DNA of 58,959 nt, taken from NCBI RefSeq assembly GCF_000819805.1, contig NZ_CDCE01000009.1, positions 1-58,959 of the forward strand. The letters are read 5' to 3'. The stretch comes from Aeromonas diversa CDC 2478-85. GTDB lineage: Bacteria; Pseudomonadota; Gammaproteobacteria; Enterobacterales; Aeromonadaceae. Below the pieces are notes generated by a model. It searched no databases. It was not told where the DNA came from and saw only the letters and a list, made by a program, of their open reading frames with translations. Of this stretch, positions 40,101 to 50,892 are shown in pieces. Both the position numbers and the translations under genes were made by a program. Each line of letters begins with the position of its first letter. Position 1 is the first letter of the stretch.

Positions 40101-40317
40101 GGCGAGCCGCATCAACGTGGGCAACGTCTACATCAACCGCAACCAGATTGGCGCCGTGGTCGGGGTCCATCCGTTTGGCGGCCAGGGCCTCTCCGGCACC
40201 GGTCCCAAGGCGGGCGGCCCCCACTACCTGCACCGCTTCGTGACCGAGAAGACCCGCACCATCAACACTACGGCGGTCGGCGGCAACGCCACTCTGCTGG
40301 CGATGGGCGATGCCTGA
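37153..40317 (+). CDS. putA: Bifunctional proline dehydrogenase / glutamate semialdehyde dehydrogenase PutA
   Basis: 1054-residue enzyme that oxidises proline to glutamate with channelling. The proline-dehydrogenase barrel (about 180-500) shows SIKLSALHPRY, VRLVKGAYWD and FATHNAHTV; the aldehyde-dehydrogenase part (about 560-1040) has ISPWNFPLAIF, FTGSTETA, ETGGQNAMIVDS and catalytic Cys in GQRCSALR. There is no N-terminal ribbon-helix-helix domain, so unlike E. coli PutA (1320 residues) this one should not be its own repressor. I chose ATG 37153 (MFKATQVL); an in-frame GTG at 37132 is possible. No putP adjoins. Confidence 0.96.
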   Translation: MFKATQVLAPDYRPTDLAALREAITQNYVVDENAYLTELSAMLPSDGAALERITSRARALVSKVRQENGAGDGIDAFLQEYSLDTQEGIILMCLAEALLRIPDADTADALIKDKLSGANWAAHFRKSDSTLVNASTWGLMLTGKIIKLDKKLDGNPANLLGRMVNKLGEPMVRSAMYAAMKIMGKQFVLGRDMKEALKASRKQREQGFTHTYDMLGESALTMQDADKYLTDYRNAIEAVGAERISDGGPAPSISIKLSALHPRYDVANRERVLGEMCERLIGLVRLARERDVAISIDAEEMDRLELSLDLFEQLYRSEANRGWGKLGMVVQAYSKRALPVLCWLTALAREQGDLIPVRLVKGAYWDSELKYAQQAGLPGYPLFTRKAGTDVSYLACARYLLSEATIGAISPQFATHNAHTVVTILEMAGDRQFEFQRLHGMGDELYHTVLKENPGLACRIYAPVGAHKDLLPYLVRRLLENGANTSFVHKLVDPNTPVDSLAEHPLRTLKRYPTLANDRIPQPVNLFSDRKNSSGVNMNIVSIQRPFFARLKELESKQWQAGPIVNGETLVTGELQTVLSPQDISQVVGKIRWADGAAVEQALASAHAAFPRWRETPVAERAATLDKLADLLEANREQFISLCTREAGKLLQDGIDEVREAVDFCRYYAQQARAMMGKATLLPGYTGEQNELFLQGRGVFVCISPWNFPLAIFLGQVAAALATGNTVVAKPAEQTGLVAHLAVTLAHQAGIPGDVLHLLPGDGASVGARLTADRRIGGVCFTGSTETARLINQTLANRDGAILPLIAETGGQNAMIVDSTALPEQVVRDVVSAAFQSAGQRCSALRVLFLQEEIADRVLEILTGALQELKVGNPAEHDTDVGPVIDAEAKATLDLHLARMIPKSRLIAQAPMPKATLEGYFVQPTALEIRSISELEREQFGPILHVVRYAAKDLDQVINEINGTGYGLTLGIHSRNESHAEALASRINVGNVYINRNQIGAVVGVHPFGGQGLSGTGPKAGGPHYLHRFVTEKTRTINTTAVGGNATLLAMGDA

Positions 40318-40330
40318 TTCGGGCGACATA

Positions 40331-40363
40331 AAAAAACCGAAGCATCTGCTTCGGTTTTTTTTT
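40331..40363. terminator. Bidirectional terminator after putA
   Basis: AAAAAACCGAAGCA pairs with TGCTTCGGTTTTTT around TC, with T runs on both strands; putA and the acetyltransferase gene converge here. Confidence 0.95.
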
Positions 40364-40374
40364 GATCGCGGGTG

Positions 40375-40929
40375 CTAGCACCAACGAGCCCTGCGCAGGG
40401 AGGTGAGCACATGATCCTCCCACTGGCCGTTGATCATCAGATAATCGCGCGCCAGTCCCTCGCGCTCGAAGCCGAGCCTCTCGAGCAGCCGACCGCTGCG
40501 TTCATTGCGTGGTATATAGCACGCCATGATCCGGTTCAGCCGGTGTTCGCGAAACATATAGGAGAGGGCTGCGCTCAAGATCTCCTGCATCAGCCCCCGC
40601 CCCTGCTGATTGGCGTCGAGAGAGTAGCCGAGGTGGCACGCCTCGAAGGCGCCGTGGATGATGTTGGTGAAGTTGCAGCTGGCTATCATCTGCCCCTGCG
40701 GATCCAGCGCGACCAGATTGACGCTCTGGCCGTTGAAACACTGCTGATAGCTGTCGCGCAGGCGGTTGCTCCAGTAGGGGAGCGTGTAGAAGCCTTCCGG
40801 ACGCAGGGGCTCCCAAGGCTCGAGATGGTGCCGGTTGCGCTGGTAGTAGTCGAGGATGAGATCCGCGTGATCCGGCGTCAACAGGGTGAGGTGGCAACGC
40901 GCCGTGGTCAGGTGAGGCAGGTTGTTCAT
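40375..40929 (-). CDS. GNAT N-acetyltransferase, RimJ-like
   Basis: 184 residues with the GNAT fold; acetyl-CoA loop near QQGRGLMQE and the C-terminal signature NERSGRLLERLGFEREGLARDYL, followed by GQWEDHVLTSL, as in RimJ, which acetylates the N-terminus of ribosomal protein S5. The substrate here is inferred. Its ATG shares a base with the stop of the upstream acetyltransferase gene. Confidence 0.82.
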   Translation of the reverse strand: MNNLPHLTTARCHLTLLTPDHADLILDYYQRNRHHLEPWEPLRPEGFYTLPYWSNRLRDSYQQCFNGQSVNLVALDPQGQMIASCNFTNIIHGAFEACHLGYSLDANQQGRGLMQEILSAALSYMFREHRLNRIMACYIPRNERSGRLLERLGFEREGLARDYLMINGQWEDHVLTSLRRARWC

Positions 40930-41483
40930 CACTCCCCCCGCTCATGGCGCCATTCGCCGCGCAGCAAGCCGTAGCAGGCGTGGTCGACTATGCCCTGGGG
41001 GAGCTTCTCGGCGTGGCGCAAGACCCCCTCCAGCGTAAACCCGAGTCGCTCGCAGACGGCCCGGCTGGCGACGTTGTCGACGGCAGCCCGGATCTCGACT
41101 TTCTCCATCCCCAGTTCGTCGAAGGCATGGTGGATCAGCGCCTGACAGGCGCGGGTGATGATGCCGTTACCCTGCCAGCGTTCGGCCAACCAGTAGCCAA
41201 TGGTGGCCACCCCCAGCTGGTGATCGAGTCGGTTGTAGGCAACGACACCGACCAGCTCGCCCTGATATTCGATGGCGCAATTCATGCTCTCGCTCCGGGC
41301 GAAGGCCTCGATGGCGCGGCGGATAAAGAGTGAGGTGTCTTCCGGTTTCTGAATAAATGGTGGCCAGGGAAGCCACTGGCTCAAGTAGTCCCGGTTGTCG
41401 TGGCACAGGGCAAACAGCTCGGTGGCCATGCCGGGTTGCAGGAAGAGCAGGGAGAGCTCCTCATCCAGTGTCCAGGTGAACAT
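40929..41483 (-). CDS. GNAT N-acetyltransferase, RimL-like
   Basis: 184 residues: GYWLAERWQGNGIITRA (acetyl-CoA binding), KVEIRAAVDNVASRAVCERLGFTLEG split over two blocks, RHAEKLPQG, all typical of RimL-type acetyltransferases. RimL acetylates ribosomal protein L7/L12 in E. coli; the actual target is unproved. AAGGAGGG precedes the start. Coupled with the RimJ-like gene as a two-gene unit. Confidence 0.82.
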   Translation of the reverse strand: MFTWTLDEELSLLFLQPGMATELFALCHDNRDYLSQWLPWPPFIQKPEDTSLFIRRAIEAFARSESMNCAIEYQGELVGVVAYNRLDHQLGVATIGYWLAERWQGNGIITRACQALIHHAFDELGMEKVEIRAAVDNVASRAVCERLGFTLEGVLRHAEKLPQGIVDHACYGLLRGEWRHERGE

Positions 41484-43572
<2,089 letters not shown>

Positions 43573-43605
43573 TCCTGATGATCAGAGGGGCGCACTGAGC
43601 GCGCC

Positions 43606-44502
43606 CTATTCCACACCCCGCCAGAGGGCTGCCAGCCCTCTGGCGGCATTCAGTACTACCTCCTTGGCCGCGTTGGGGCGCTTGCCGCTACGCCAGGCCA
43701 TCATCACCTCCCAGTGATCCTGCGGCAGATCCCCCACATCCAGACGGATCAGTCGGCCCAGTTCCAGATCCCGTGCCACCGCCAATGCCGGCATCAGAGT
43801 AATGAAGCCGTGCTCGAGGGCCAACTCGCGCGCGGCGCTGGCAGGCTGAATGGCATGCAGTGAGCGGGTCGGCTCCCTGAGTCGGCGCATCTGCTGAATA
43901 AAGACGTCACACCCTGCCCCCCACTGCTGGGGTGCGATGCGCTCGTTGGCGATATGGTGCAGTGTCAGCCCCTGCTGGCCGGCCAGAGGGTGCAGGGGGG
44001 AGGCGACCGCAATGATGGGGGAGCGGCAGAGCAGCTCCATATGCAGTCCGGCAACGGGAGGGCAGCGCAGCACGAAGCCGATGTCGCACTCACCGGTCAG
44101 CAGATCTTGCATGATCACTCCGGAGTGGTCCGTGTTACAGCGGATCTCAAAGGCGCCGTCAACCAGCTCCCTTAGCAGCGGGCTGAAGACGGCGGAAGTC
44201 AGGGAAGGGAGGCAGGCGAGCCGGATCCGTGGCAGTGCAGGTGCCCCCTGTATGGCCAGCCGCCCCTCGGCCAGTGCACCCAGTGCTGCGCGTGCGGCAG
44301 GAAGAAACTGCTCACAGGCCGGGGTCGGGGTGACACCACGCCGATGGCGTTGAAACAGCGAGGCTCCCAGCGTCTGCTCCAGCGTGGCAATGCGTTGACT
44401 GACCAGGGGTTGTGACCAACCGCGGATGGCGGCGGCCTGGCTGAAGCTGCCCAGCTCGGCCACATCGAGCAGCAGCTGCAGATCGTCCAGATCCAGTGAC
44501 AT
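43606..44502 (-). CDS. LysR-family transcriptional regulator
   Basis: 298 residues; helix-turn-helix at about 16-45 (LGSFSQAAAIRGWSQPLVSQ) and effector domain after about 90. ATG 44502 is preceded by AGGA at seven bases; the upstream open frame is leader. Divergent from mdtH with a 92-base gap, so it may regulate that transporter. Confidence 0.9.
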   Translation of the reverse strand: MSLDLDDLQLLLDVAELGSFSQAAAIRGWSQPLVSQRIATLEQTLGASLFQRHRRGVTPTPACEQFLPAARAALGALAEGRLAIQGAPALPRIRLACLPSLTSAVFSPLLRELVDGAFEIRCNTDHSGVIMQDLLTGECDIGFVLRCPPVAGLHMELLCRSPIIAVASPLHPLAGQQGLTLHHIANERIAPQQWGAGCDVFIQQMRRLREPTRSLHAIQPASAARELALEHGFITLMPALAVARDLELGRLIRLDVGDLPQDHWEVMMAWRSGKRPNAAKEVVLNAARGLAALWRGVE

Positions 44503-44594
44503 AAATAATCCTGATATGAAATATAGCCAGTTGTCGTCTACCACTATATCTGACGCCGTCACACAATGAATCTGTCATTGAGTGAGAGGGTGTC

Positions 44595-45791
44595 ATGGTC
44601 GATAGGGCAAGATATTGGGGGCGCTGGTTTCTGGCGCTGGATACGACGCTGGTTATCTTGGGATTTTTCGTGGTGATGCCCATGATCAGCCTGCGTTTCG
44701 TGGACCAACTGGGCTGGGCCGCGGGGCTGGTCGGGTTGGCGCTTGGCCTGCGCCAACTGACCCAGCAGGGACTCGGCATCTTCGGCGGTTCCCTGGCCGA
44801 CCGCTTCGGCGCCAGGCCACTCATCGTCAGCGGCATGTTGCTGCGGGCCGCCGGCTTCTTCTCTCTGGCCTGGGCCGAGAGCGGCGCCATGCTGATCTTC
44901 TCCTGCTTCCTCTCAGGTCTCGGTGGCTGTCTGTTCGACCCGCCGCGTGCCGCCCTGGTCATCAAGTTCACCCGGCCGCGTCAGCGTGGTCGTTTCATCT
45001 CGCTGCTGATGATGCTGGAGAGCGCCGGCGCCGTGGTGGGGGCCCTGCTCGGCAGCTGGCTGCTGCGCTTCGATTTCACCTATGTCTGCCTGCTGGGTGG
45101 GGGCCTCTTTCTGCTGGCTGCCCTGTGCAACGCCCTCCTTTTGCCCGCCTACCGCCTCTCGGTCAAGCCGACGCCAATCTGGGAAGGGTTGGGGCAGGTC
45201 CTGGCGGATCGCGCCTTCTGTCGCCTGGTGCTGGTGCTCAGCGGTTACTACATGATGTGGGTGCAGATGATGCTCATCTTTCCCATCCTGGTTAAACAGT
45301 TGGCCGGCAGCACCACGGCGGTGGGGTGGATGTATACCCTGGAGAGCGCCCTCTCCCTGCTCCTGCTCTACCCCATCGCCAGGTTCAGTGAGCGGCGCTA
45401 CCGGCTGGAGACCCGGCTGATGGCCGGCGTGCTGCTGATGACCGCAGGCATCGGCCTGGTGGCCTTCGTCAACACCCTGACCGGTGTCTTCGTGCTGCTT
45501 GGTTGCTTCTATCTGGGCATCATCATCGCCGAGCCGGCGCGGGAAACCCTGATGACGCGGCTGGCCAATCCGGCGGCGCGTGGCAGCTATATGGGCTTTA
45601 GTCGGTTGGGGCTGGCGCTGGGGGGCATGAGCGGATATGTGGGGGGCGGTGCCCTCTATGATCACGCCACCAGACTGGGCGAGCCGGCCTTGCCCTGGCT
45701 GGTGTTGGGGACCATAGGTGCCGTCACCTTGCTGCTGTTGGTCCGCTGTTTTGCCCGTCGCCCCGAGCTGCGGGCCCGGGCGCTGGCCTGA
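44595..45791 (+). CDS. mdtH: MFS multidrug transporter MdtH
   Basis: 398-residue, twelve-segment major-facilitator protein. It follows E. coli MdtH closely from memory: [92 protein letters not shown] and [13 protein letters not shown]. Probable drug exporter driven by proton motive force. Confidence 0.92.
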   Translation: MVDRARYWGRWFLALDTTLVILGFFVVMPMISLRFVDQLGWAAGLVGLALGLRQLTQQGLGIFGGSLADRFGARPLIVSGMLLRAAGFFSLAWAESGAMLIFSCFLSGLGGCLFDPPRAALVIKFTRPRQRGRFISLLMMLESAGAVVGALLGSWLLRFDFTYVCLLGGGLFLLAALCNALLLPAYRLSVKPTPIWEGLGQVLADRAFCRLVLVLSGYYMMWVQMMLIFPILVKQLAGSTTAVGWMYTLESALSLLLLYPIARFSERRYRLETRLMAGVLLMTAGIGLVAFVNTLTGVFVLLGCFYLGIIIAEPARETLMTRLANPAARGSYMGFSRLGLALGGMSGYVGGGALYDHATRLGEPALPWLVLGTIGAVTLLLLVRCFARRPELRARALA

Positions 45792-45802
45792 GGCAATAAA
45801 AA

Positions 45803-45830
45803 GCCGGTCCACGAGGGACCGGCAAAAAAG
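45803..45830 (-). terminator. Terminator between mdtH and the porin gene
   Basis: GCCGGTCC (45803-45810) pairs with GGACCGGC (45816-45823); flanking A runs give T runs on both strands, so it can serve both convergent genes. Confidence 0.88.
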
Positions 45831-45870
45831 AAAACAGTAGGCATGGTGCTGCTTTCGCAGCGAGGACAAC

Positions 45871-46956
45871 TTAGAAGTTGTATTGCAGGGCCACGGCGAC
45901 CACGTCGTCGGTGTTCTGACCCAGTTTGCTGGTACCGGATACGGCGCCGTCGTCCAGCAGGTTGACCTTGTAATCAACGTACATGTTGAAGTTGTCGGTG
46001 AAGTTGTACCAGGCACCGATGGAGACGTACTCGGTATAGGTATCATCGATGCCGCGTGCATCGTCTTTCACGTCGGTACGCAGGTAGGCCAGAGACGGCT
46101 TGAACTTGCCGATGCTGTACTGGGCAACGGCTTCGTAGCCATCGTGCTTGTCGGCGTAGCCGTTCTCAACGAACAGGTGGTTTTCACCGTGGGCATAGGT
46201 TGCGGCCAGGTAGAGGTCACCGGCCGCGTACTTGATGCCGGCACCGTACAGTCTGGCATCGGAGTCACCACCGAAGGCGGCGTAACGCGCCTGCTCGTCG
46301 GTCTTGCCAGCCTGGTTGTAGGCGGCGGAGAGACCCAGACCCATGTCGAAGTCGTAGGAGGCGGCAACGGCAAAGCCTTCCTTGGAGCCCTTCTTGTTCC
46401 AGATGCTTTGGCCCAGAACCTTGAAGTCGGAGCGATCGGCATTCTGCGGATCGTTGTTACCGGTGAACTGGGCGCCCAGGGTCAGGCCATTGTAGGTGTA
46501 GAGGTACTGGGCCAGGCCGTTGGTACGGCCGGTACCGAACACCTCGGTGCCCTTGCCCAGACCGTCACCACCCCACTCGGGCAGCACGTCGGTGTAGTCG
46601 TTCACGATGCGGAACAGACCGTCCTGACGACCGTAGCTGAAGGCGCCGAAGCGATCGTGCTTGATGCCAGCATAGGCATAACGCAGCTCGTCGTTGTCGG
46701 AGCCGGAGGTCGGCAGGTTGTACTCGACGAAGCCGAAGGCCTTCATTTCGGGGGCGATCTTGGTCTCACCGCGCATGTTCACACGGAAGTAGCTCTGATC
46801 ACCTTCGGCGCCGTTGTCATCGGTGCCATAGTACATGCCCTGGGCACGGCCACCGATGTCGAGTTTGGTGTCGTTCTGGTCATAAACGGTGGCAGCCTGG
46901 GCGGTACCGGCCAGCAACAGGCTGGAGATGGCGATCTTCAGTGCAGTGTATTTCAT
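45871..46956 (-). CDS. General outer-membrane porin (trimeric, OmpC/OmpF type)
   Basis: 361-residue beta-barrel. Signal peptide of 21 residues (cut in AQA-ATVYDQ), alternating amphipathic strands (for example GGRAQGMYYG, YRVNMRGE-like FRVNMRGETKI, AFGFVEYNL, AFSYGRQDG) and the C-terminal Phe (ALQYNF) needed for BAM-dependent assembly. PEWGGDGLGKG lies in the loop 3 region. It passes small hydrophilic solutes. Strong start region with GAGGATT. Confidence 0.93.
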   Translation of the reverse strand: MKYTALKIAISSLLLAGTAQAATVYDQNDTKLDIGGRAQGMYYGTDDNGAEGDQSYFRVNMRGETKIAPEMKAFGFVEYNLPTSGSDNDELRYAYAGIKHDRFGAFSYGRQDGLFRIVNDYTDVLPEWGGDGLGKGTEVFGTGRTNGLAQYLYTYNGLTLGAQFTGNNDPQNADRSDFKVLGQSIWNKKGSKEGFAVAASYDFDMGLGLSAAYNQAGKTDEQARYAAFGGDSDARLYGAGIKYAAGDLYLAATYAHGENHLFVENGYADKHDGYEAVAQYSIGKFKPSLAYLRTDVKDDARGIDDTYTEYVSIGAWYNFTDNFNMYVDYKVNLLDDGAVSGTSKLGQNTDDVVAVALQYNF

Positions 46957-47140
46957 AGTTTTAATCCTCTGATATCAACACTCAACAGACCTGTGCTCGG
47001 TCCGGGTGATCGGTGTTTCCGATGAGAGGACGATATACCGCCAAAGCTTGACTGAAGCTTAAAGAGTTGGTGATTAATAAGGCTGAACCGGAACGTAACG
47101 GCAGAATGTTGCGGTGTTTTGTGATATGGCTCGCAAAAAA

Positions 47141-47170
47141 AACGGCCCGCACGATGGCGGGCCGTTTTTC
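47141..47170 (-). terminator. dcuA terminator
   Basis: AACGGCCCGC (47141-47150) pairs with GCGGGCCGTT (47157-47166); A and T runs flank it on both sides. Confidence 0.9.
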
Positions 47171-47184
47171 ATTCTGGGGCGAGC

Positions 47185-48504
47185 TTACAGCATGATGCCG
47201 CCGAAGAAGAAGCCCAGCGCCACGGCCATGGCGATGGTGGCCACACCCGGTACGAAGAAGGGGTGGTTGAACACCGCCTTGCCGATACGGGTAGAGCCGG
47301 TGTCGTCCATTTCGACCGCGGCCAGCAGGGTCGGGTAGGTCGGCAGCACGAACAGGGCGCTCACGGCGGCGAAGGAGGCAATCGCGGTCAGCGGGCTGAC
47401 GCCCAGCGCCAGGGCGGCCGGCATCAGTGCCTTGGTGGTGGCGCCCTGGGAGTAGAGCAGCATGGCGGCGAAGAACAGCACCACGGCCAGCAGCCAGGAG
47501 TACTGGTTCAGCAGGTCGCCGGCGATGAGCTGGATGGTGTCCATGTTGCCCTTCACGAAGACGTTACCCAGCCAGGCCACACCCAGCACGCAGATACAGG
47601 CGGACATACCGGACTTGAAGGTCGGCATGTTGGTGACCTGGGTCACGTCCAGCTTGCACACCAGGGTCATGATGGTGGCCGCGGCCAGCATGATGCCCAT
47701 GATGGCGCCATCGCGGGGGATCGGCGGGTTGGCGATCAGGCCCACCTTGCCGGAGATGGCGGTGGCATAGGCCATGACGGCGACGATGGCGGCGACAAAG
47801 ATCCACACCGACAGCTTGGCGTAGGGTTTGATTTCAAGCTGGGTGGCGCCACGCAGCTTGATGAGCCCCTTGGCCTTGCGCTCCAGATAGACTTCGTCCT
47901 GGTCCAGCGGCTTGCCCAGCATATTGGCGACGAAGGCACCCAGGATGCAGGCAATGAAGGTGGACGGGATGCAGATGGCCAGCAGGGTCAGGTAGTCCAC
48001 GCCCAGCGGCTCCAGCATGCCGGAGAAGGCGACCACGGCGGCGGAGATCGGTGAGGCCGTGATGGCGATCTGGGAGGCGACGACCGCGATAGAGAGCGGG
48101 CGGGAGGGGCGGATGCCCTGCTCCTTGGCCACTTCGGCGATCACCGGCAGGGTGGAGAAGGCGGTGTGACCGGTACCGGCCAGCATGGTCATCAGATAGG
48201 TGACCACAGGGGCGGCGAAGGTGATGTATTTGGGGTTCTTGCGCAGGGCCTTCTCGGCCAGATGCACCAGATAGTCCATCCCGCCGGCCAGCTGCATGCA
48301 GGCGATGGCGCAGATGACGGACGCGATGATCATGATCACGTCCCAGGGGATGTAGGAGACCAGCTGGTCACTCGGGATCTGCACCCCAAGGCCCCAGGTC
48401 AGGACCAACACACCCAGACCACCGGCGAAGCCGATGCCGATGCTGCCTATCCGGGCCCCCAGATAGATAGCGGCGAGCACTACCAGTAACTCAATGCCAA
48501 TCAT
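47185..48504 (-). CDS. dcuA: Anaerobic C4-dicarboxylate transporter DcuA
   Basis: 439-residue inner-membrane antiporter exchanging aspartate or fumarate for succinate. Matches DcuA over its length: LGARIGSIGIGFAGGLGVLVL, GTGHTAFSTLPVIAEVAKEQG, SQIAITASPISAAVV, TFKSGMSACICVLGVAWLG, QGATTKALMPAALAL and MDDTGSTRIGK. ATG 48504 has GGAG six bases before it; a second in-frame ATG lies 12 bases upstream. It follows aspA on the same strand, the classic pairing of aspartase with its transporter. Confidence 0.95.
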   Translation of the reverse strand: MIGIELLVVLAAIYLGARIGSIGIGFAGGLGVLVLTWGLGVQIPSDQLVSYIPWDVIMIIASVICAIACMQLAGGMDYLVHLAEKALRKNPKYITFAAPVVTYLMTMLAGTGHTAFSTLPVIAEVAKEQGIRPSRPLSIAVVASQIAITASPISAAVVAFSGMLEPLGVDYLTLLAICIPSTFIACILGAFVANMLGKPLDQDEVYLERKAKGLIKLRGATQLEIKPYAKLSVWIFVAAIVAVMAYATAISGKVGLIANPPIPRDGAIMGIMLAAATIMTLVCKLDVTQVTNMPTFKSGMSACICVLGVAWLGNVFVKGNMDTIQLIAGDLLNQYSWLLAVVLFFAAMLLYSQGATTKALMPAALALGVSPLTAIASFAAVSALFVLPTYPTLLAAVEMDDTGSTRIGKAVFNHPFFVPGVATIAMAVALGFFFGGIML

Positions 48505-48600
48505 GGTTAACTCCATTTTTTAGTTTTTGGTGACGCTGTGTGCTTGAAAAAGCCGATTCCCGAGTCATCTGGGTGCAGATCGCTCGGGAAGAGGCTTTAT

Positions 48601-48620
48601 GGGGCGGGCATGCCCGCCCC
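48601..48620. other. 20-base perfect palindrome between aspA and dcuA
   Basis: GGGGCGGGCATGCCCGCCCC reads the same on both strands. As RNA it forms a very stable hairpin after aspA; no T run follows. It may cap the aspA transcript, block 3' decay, or cause partial termination before dcuA. Confidence 0.6.
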
Positions 48621-48629
48621 ATGACAGAG

Positions 48630-50069
48630 TTATGCCTGCTCGCGAGTGAAGCGCTTGGCTTTGTATTGCGGGTTCATCAGGTTCTCGATGGAGAGGATCT
48701 CGTCGAGCTGCTCGGCGGTCAGCAGGCCGCGTTCCAGCACCACTTCACGGACGTTCTTGCCGGTCTGGGCGCAGATCTTGCCGACGATGTCCCCTTCGTG
48801 GTGACCGATGAAGGGGTTCAGATAGGTCACGATGCCGATGGAGTTGAGCACGTGGTTGCGGCAGATCTCCGGATTGGCGGTGATCCCTTCCACGCACTTC
48901 TCACGCAGAGAGATACAGGCCTTCTCCATCAGGCTCAGGGATTCGAACATGGCCTGGGCGATCACCGGTTCCATCACGTTCAGCTGCAGCTGACCGGCTT
49001 CGGCGGCGAAGGTGATGGTCACGTCGTTACCAAACACCTTGAAGCAGGACTGGTTCACCACCTCGGGGATAACCGGGTTGACCTTGGCCGGCATGATGGA
49101 GGAGCCAGCCTGCATCTCCGGCAGGTTGATCTCTTTGAGTGCGGTACGCGGACCGGAGGAGAGCAGACGCAGATCGTTACAGATCTTGGAGAGCTTCATG
49201 GCCAGACGCTTGACCGCGCCGTGCAGCATCACATAGGCGCCGCAGTCGGAGGTCGCCTCGATCAGATCCTCGGCCGGTACATAGGCGCGACCGGTGATCT
49301 CGGCCAGGCGCTGAATGGCCAGTTGGGAGTACTCGGGCGGGGTGTTCAGGCCGGTACCGATGGCGGTGGCGCCCAGGTTCACTTCCAGCAGCAGCTCCTG
49401 GCAACGCTTGATGGTCTTGATCTCTTCGCGCAGGGTGACGGCGAAGGCGTGGAACTCCTGACCCAGGGTCATGGGCACGGCGTCTTGCAGCTGGGTACGA
49501 CCCATCTTCAGGATGCTCTTGAACTCGGCAGCCTTGGCATCGAAGGCGGCGATCAGATGCTCGAGGGCATGCAGGGTGGTGTCAGTGCTGTCGACCACGG
49601 CGACGCGGAAACCGGTCGGGTAGGCATCGTTGGTGGACTGGCACTTGTTGACGTGGTCGTTGGGGTTGATGACGTCGTAGCGACCCTTCTCAAGGCCCAT
49701 CAGCTCGAGGGCGATGTTGGCCAGCACCTCGTTGGTGTTCATGTTGACGGAGGTACCGGCGCCGCCCTGGAATACGTCGATCGGGAACTGATCGAAACAC
49801 TTGCCGGTGTTGAGCATGACATCACAGGCTTCGACGATCTTGTCGGCGATCTCGGGGCGGATGGTGCCCAGCTCGCCGTTGGCGAGGGCAGCGGCTTTCT
49901 TGGTCAGCACCATGCCGCGAACGAAGGCGGGAACATCGGAAATTTTCTGAGAGCTGATCTTGAAGTTCTCAATGGCACGCAGGGTATGCACGCCGTAGTA
50001 AACGTCATTGGAAACTTCTTTGGTGCCCAGCAGGTCTTCTTCAATGCGGACGTTCTTGTTGTCGCTCAT
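48630..50069 (-). CDS. aspA: Aspartate ammonia-lyase AspA
   Basis: 479-residue fumarase/aspartase-family enzyme converting aspartate to fumarate and ammonia. Visible: [42 protein letters not shown] and the family signature [12 protein letters not shown] containing the mobile catalytic loop serine. Cytoplasmic, tetrameric in the family. Supplies fumarate for anaerobic respiration together with DcuA. Confidence 0.97.
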   Translation of the reverse strand: MSDNKNVRIEEDLLGTKEVSNDVYYGVHTLRAIENFKISSQKISDVPAFVRGMVLTKKAAALANGELGTIRPEIADKIVEACDVMLNTGKCFDQFPIDVFQGGAGTSVNMNTNEVLANIALELMGLEKGRYDVINPNDHVNKCQSTNDAYPTGFRVAVVDSTDTTLHALEHLIAAFDAKAAEFKSILKMGRTQLQDAVPMTLGQEFHAFAVTLREEIKTIKRCQELLLEVNLGATAIGTGLNTPPEYSQLAIQRLAEITGRAYVPAEDLIEATSDCGAYVMLHGAVKRLAMKLSKICNDLRLLSSGPRTALKEINLPEMQAGSSIMPAKVNPVIPEVVNQSCFKVFGNDVTITFAAEAGQLQLNVMEPVIAQAMFESLSLMEKACISLREKCVEGITANPEICRNHVLNSIGIVTYLNPFIGHHEGDIVGKICAQTGKNVREVVLERGLLTAEQLDEILSIENLMNPQYKAKRFTREQA

Positions 50070-50412
50070 TGTGTTGCCTCAGAAATCAAAACAGATTGAA
50101 CATTCCTCACAATGCGATGCGAGTTCCATGCGCAATTGTCATCCTGAAGCGTTGCACATCGTGTAGGGGCGCAGGGCGATGCCCTGAAAACTGACAATAA
50201 TATTATCTCATTGTGGGTAGCTCAAATCAGACGCAGATCACTAAATTTAAAGTTTTCAAAAAAATAAATAACTGCCATTTGCCAGAATGGCCATGTTATC
50301 TAAACGATTTTCTATGCATTACAGTGAGGTGTTGAGTGTGAGCCGAGACTTGAAAAAGGGTCATCACACCCCCATTTAAGTTGGATACGAGTCAAAAGCG
50401 ACAGAGGTCATC
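50070..50412. promoter_or_regulatory. Divergent control region of aspA and fxsA
   Basis: 343 bases, AT-rich in the middle. On the minus strand TGTGAGGAATGTTCA (within 50098-50117) resembles half of a CRP site, and CAGGGC/GCCCTG at 50172-50186 forms a hairpin in the expected aspA leader. I see no good FNR site. Promoter positions cannot be fixed by eye. Confidence 0.35.
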
Positions 50413-50850
50413 ATGGGTAAACTGTTTTTCGGGCTGGTGGGTCTGGCCCTGTTGGAGATGACGGTGCTCATCCAGGTCGGCTCCGTCATCGGTGCCCTGC
50501 CCACGGTGGCCCTGGTGGTGCTGACCGCTCTGGTCGGTACCTCGCTGGTGCGCTCTCAGGGACTGCGTACCCTGATGGGGGCCCAACACAAGATGCAGCT
50601 GGGTGAGCTGCCTGGCCGCGAGATGATGAGCGGTATCATGTTGGCCCTGGCGGGACTGCTGCTAATCATCCCCGGTTTTGTCACCGACATAGTGGCCGTA
50701 CTGCTGTTGCAGCCGACGTTGCGCAACCGGATTGCCGACAAGCTGATGGGCTCGGGCCGTTTCGTGGTCAAGGGCCCCTTCGATGCAGGCGCCGGGCGTC
50801 CCGCGTCGGATGGTCGCACCCTAGAGGGTGAGTACGAGCGAAAGGATTGA
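50413..50850 (+). CDS. fxsA: FxsA family membrane protein
   Basis: 145-residue inner-membrane protein with three to four hydrophobic segments and the family pattern LLEMTVLIQVG, TSLVRSQG and GLLLIIPGFVTDI. FxsA relieves phage T7 exclusion by the F plasmid when overproduced; its normal role is unknown. Its place between aspA and groES agrees with E. coli. Confidence 0.92.
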   Translation: MGKLFFGLVGLALLEMTVLIQVGSVIGALPTVALVVLTALVGTSLVRSQGLRTLMGAQHKMQLGELPGREMMSGIMLALAGLLLIIPGFVTDIVAVLLLQPTLRNRIADKLMGSGRFVVKGPFDAGAGRPASDGRTLEGEYERKD

Positions 50851-50892
50851 GTGCGTCGATAACAGAGGGGGCCGTGAGGCCCCCTTCTCATT

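Noticed and set aside
37087..40329. A 1080-codon open frame antisense to putA
   Set aside because: It is a shadow caused by high GC at third positions of putA; the reading is Gly/Leu/His-rich with no domain and no ribosome site.
48540..50099. Long plus-strand frame opposite aspA
   Set aside because: Shadow of aspA; the minus-strand reading matches a known enzyme end to end.
50098..50117. CRP site for aspA
   Set aside because: Only one half (TGTGA) is good and it lies too near the start codon for normal activation; mentioned in the region entry but not called.
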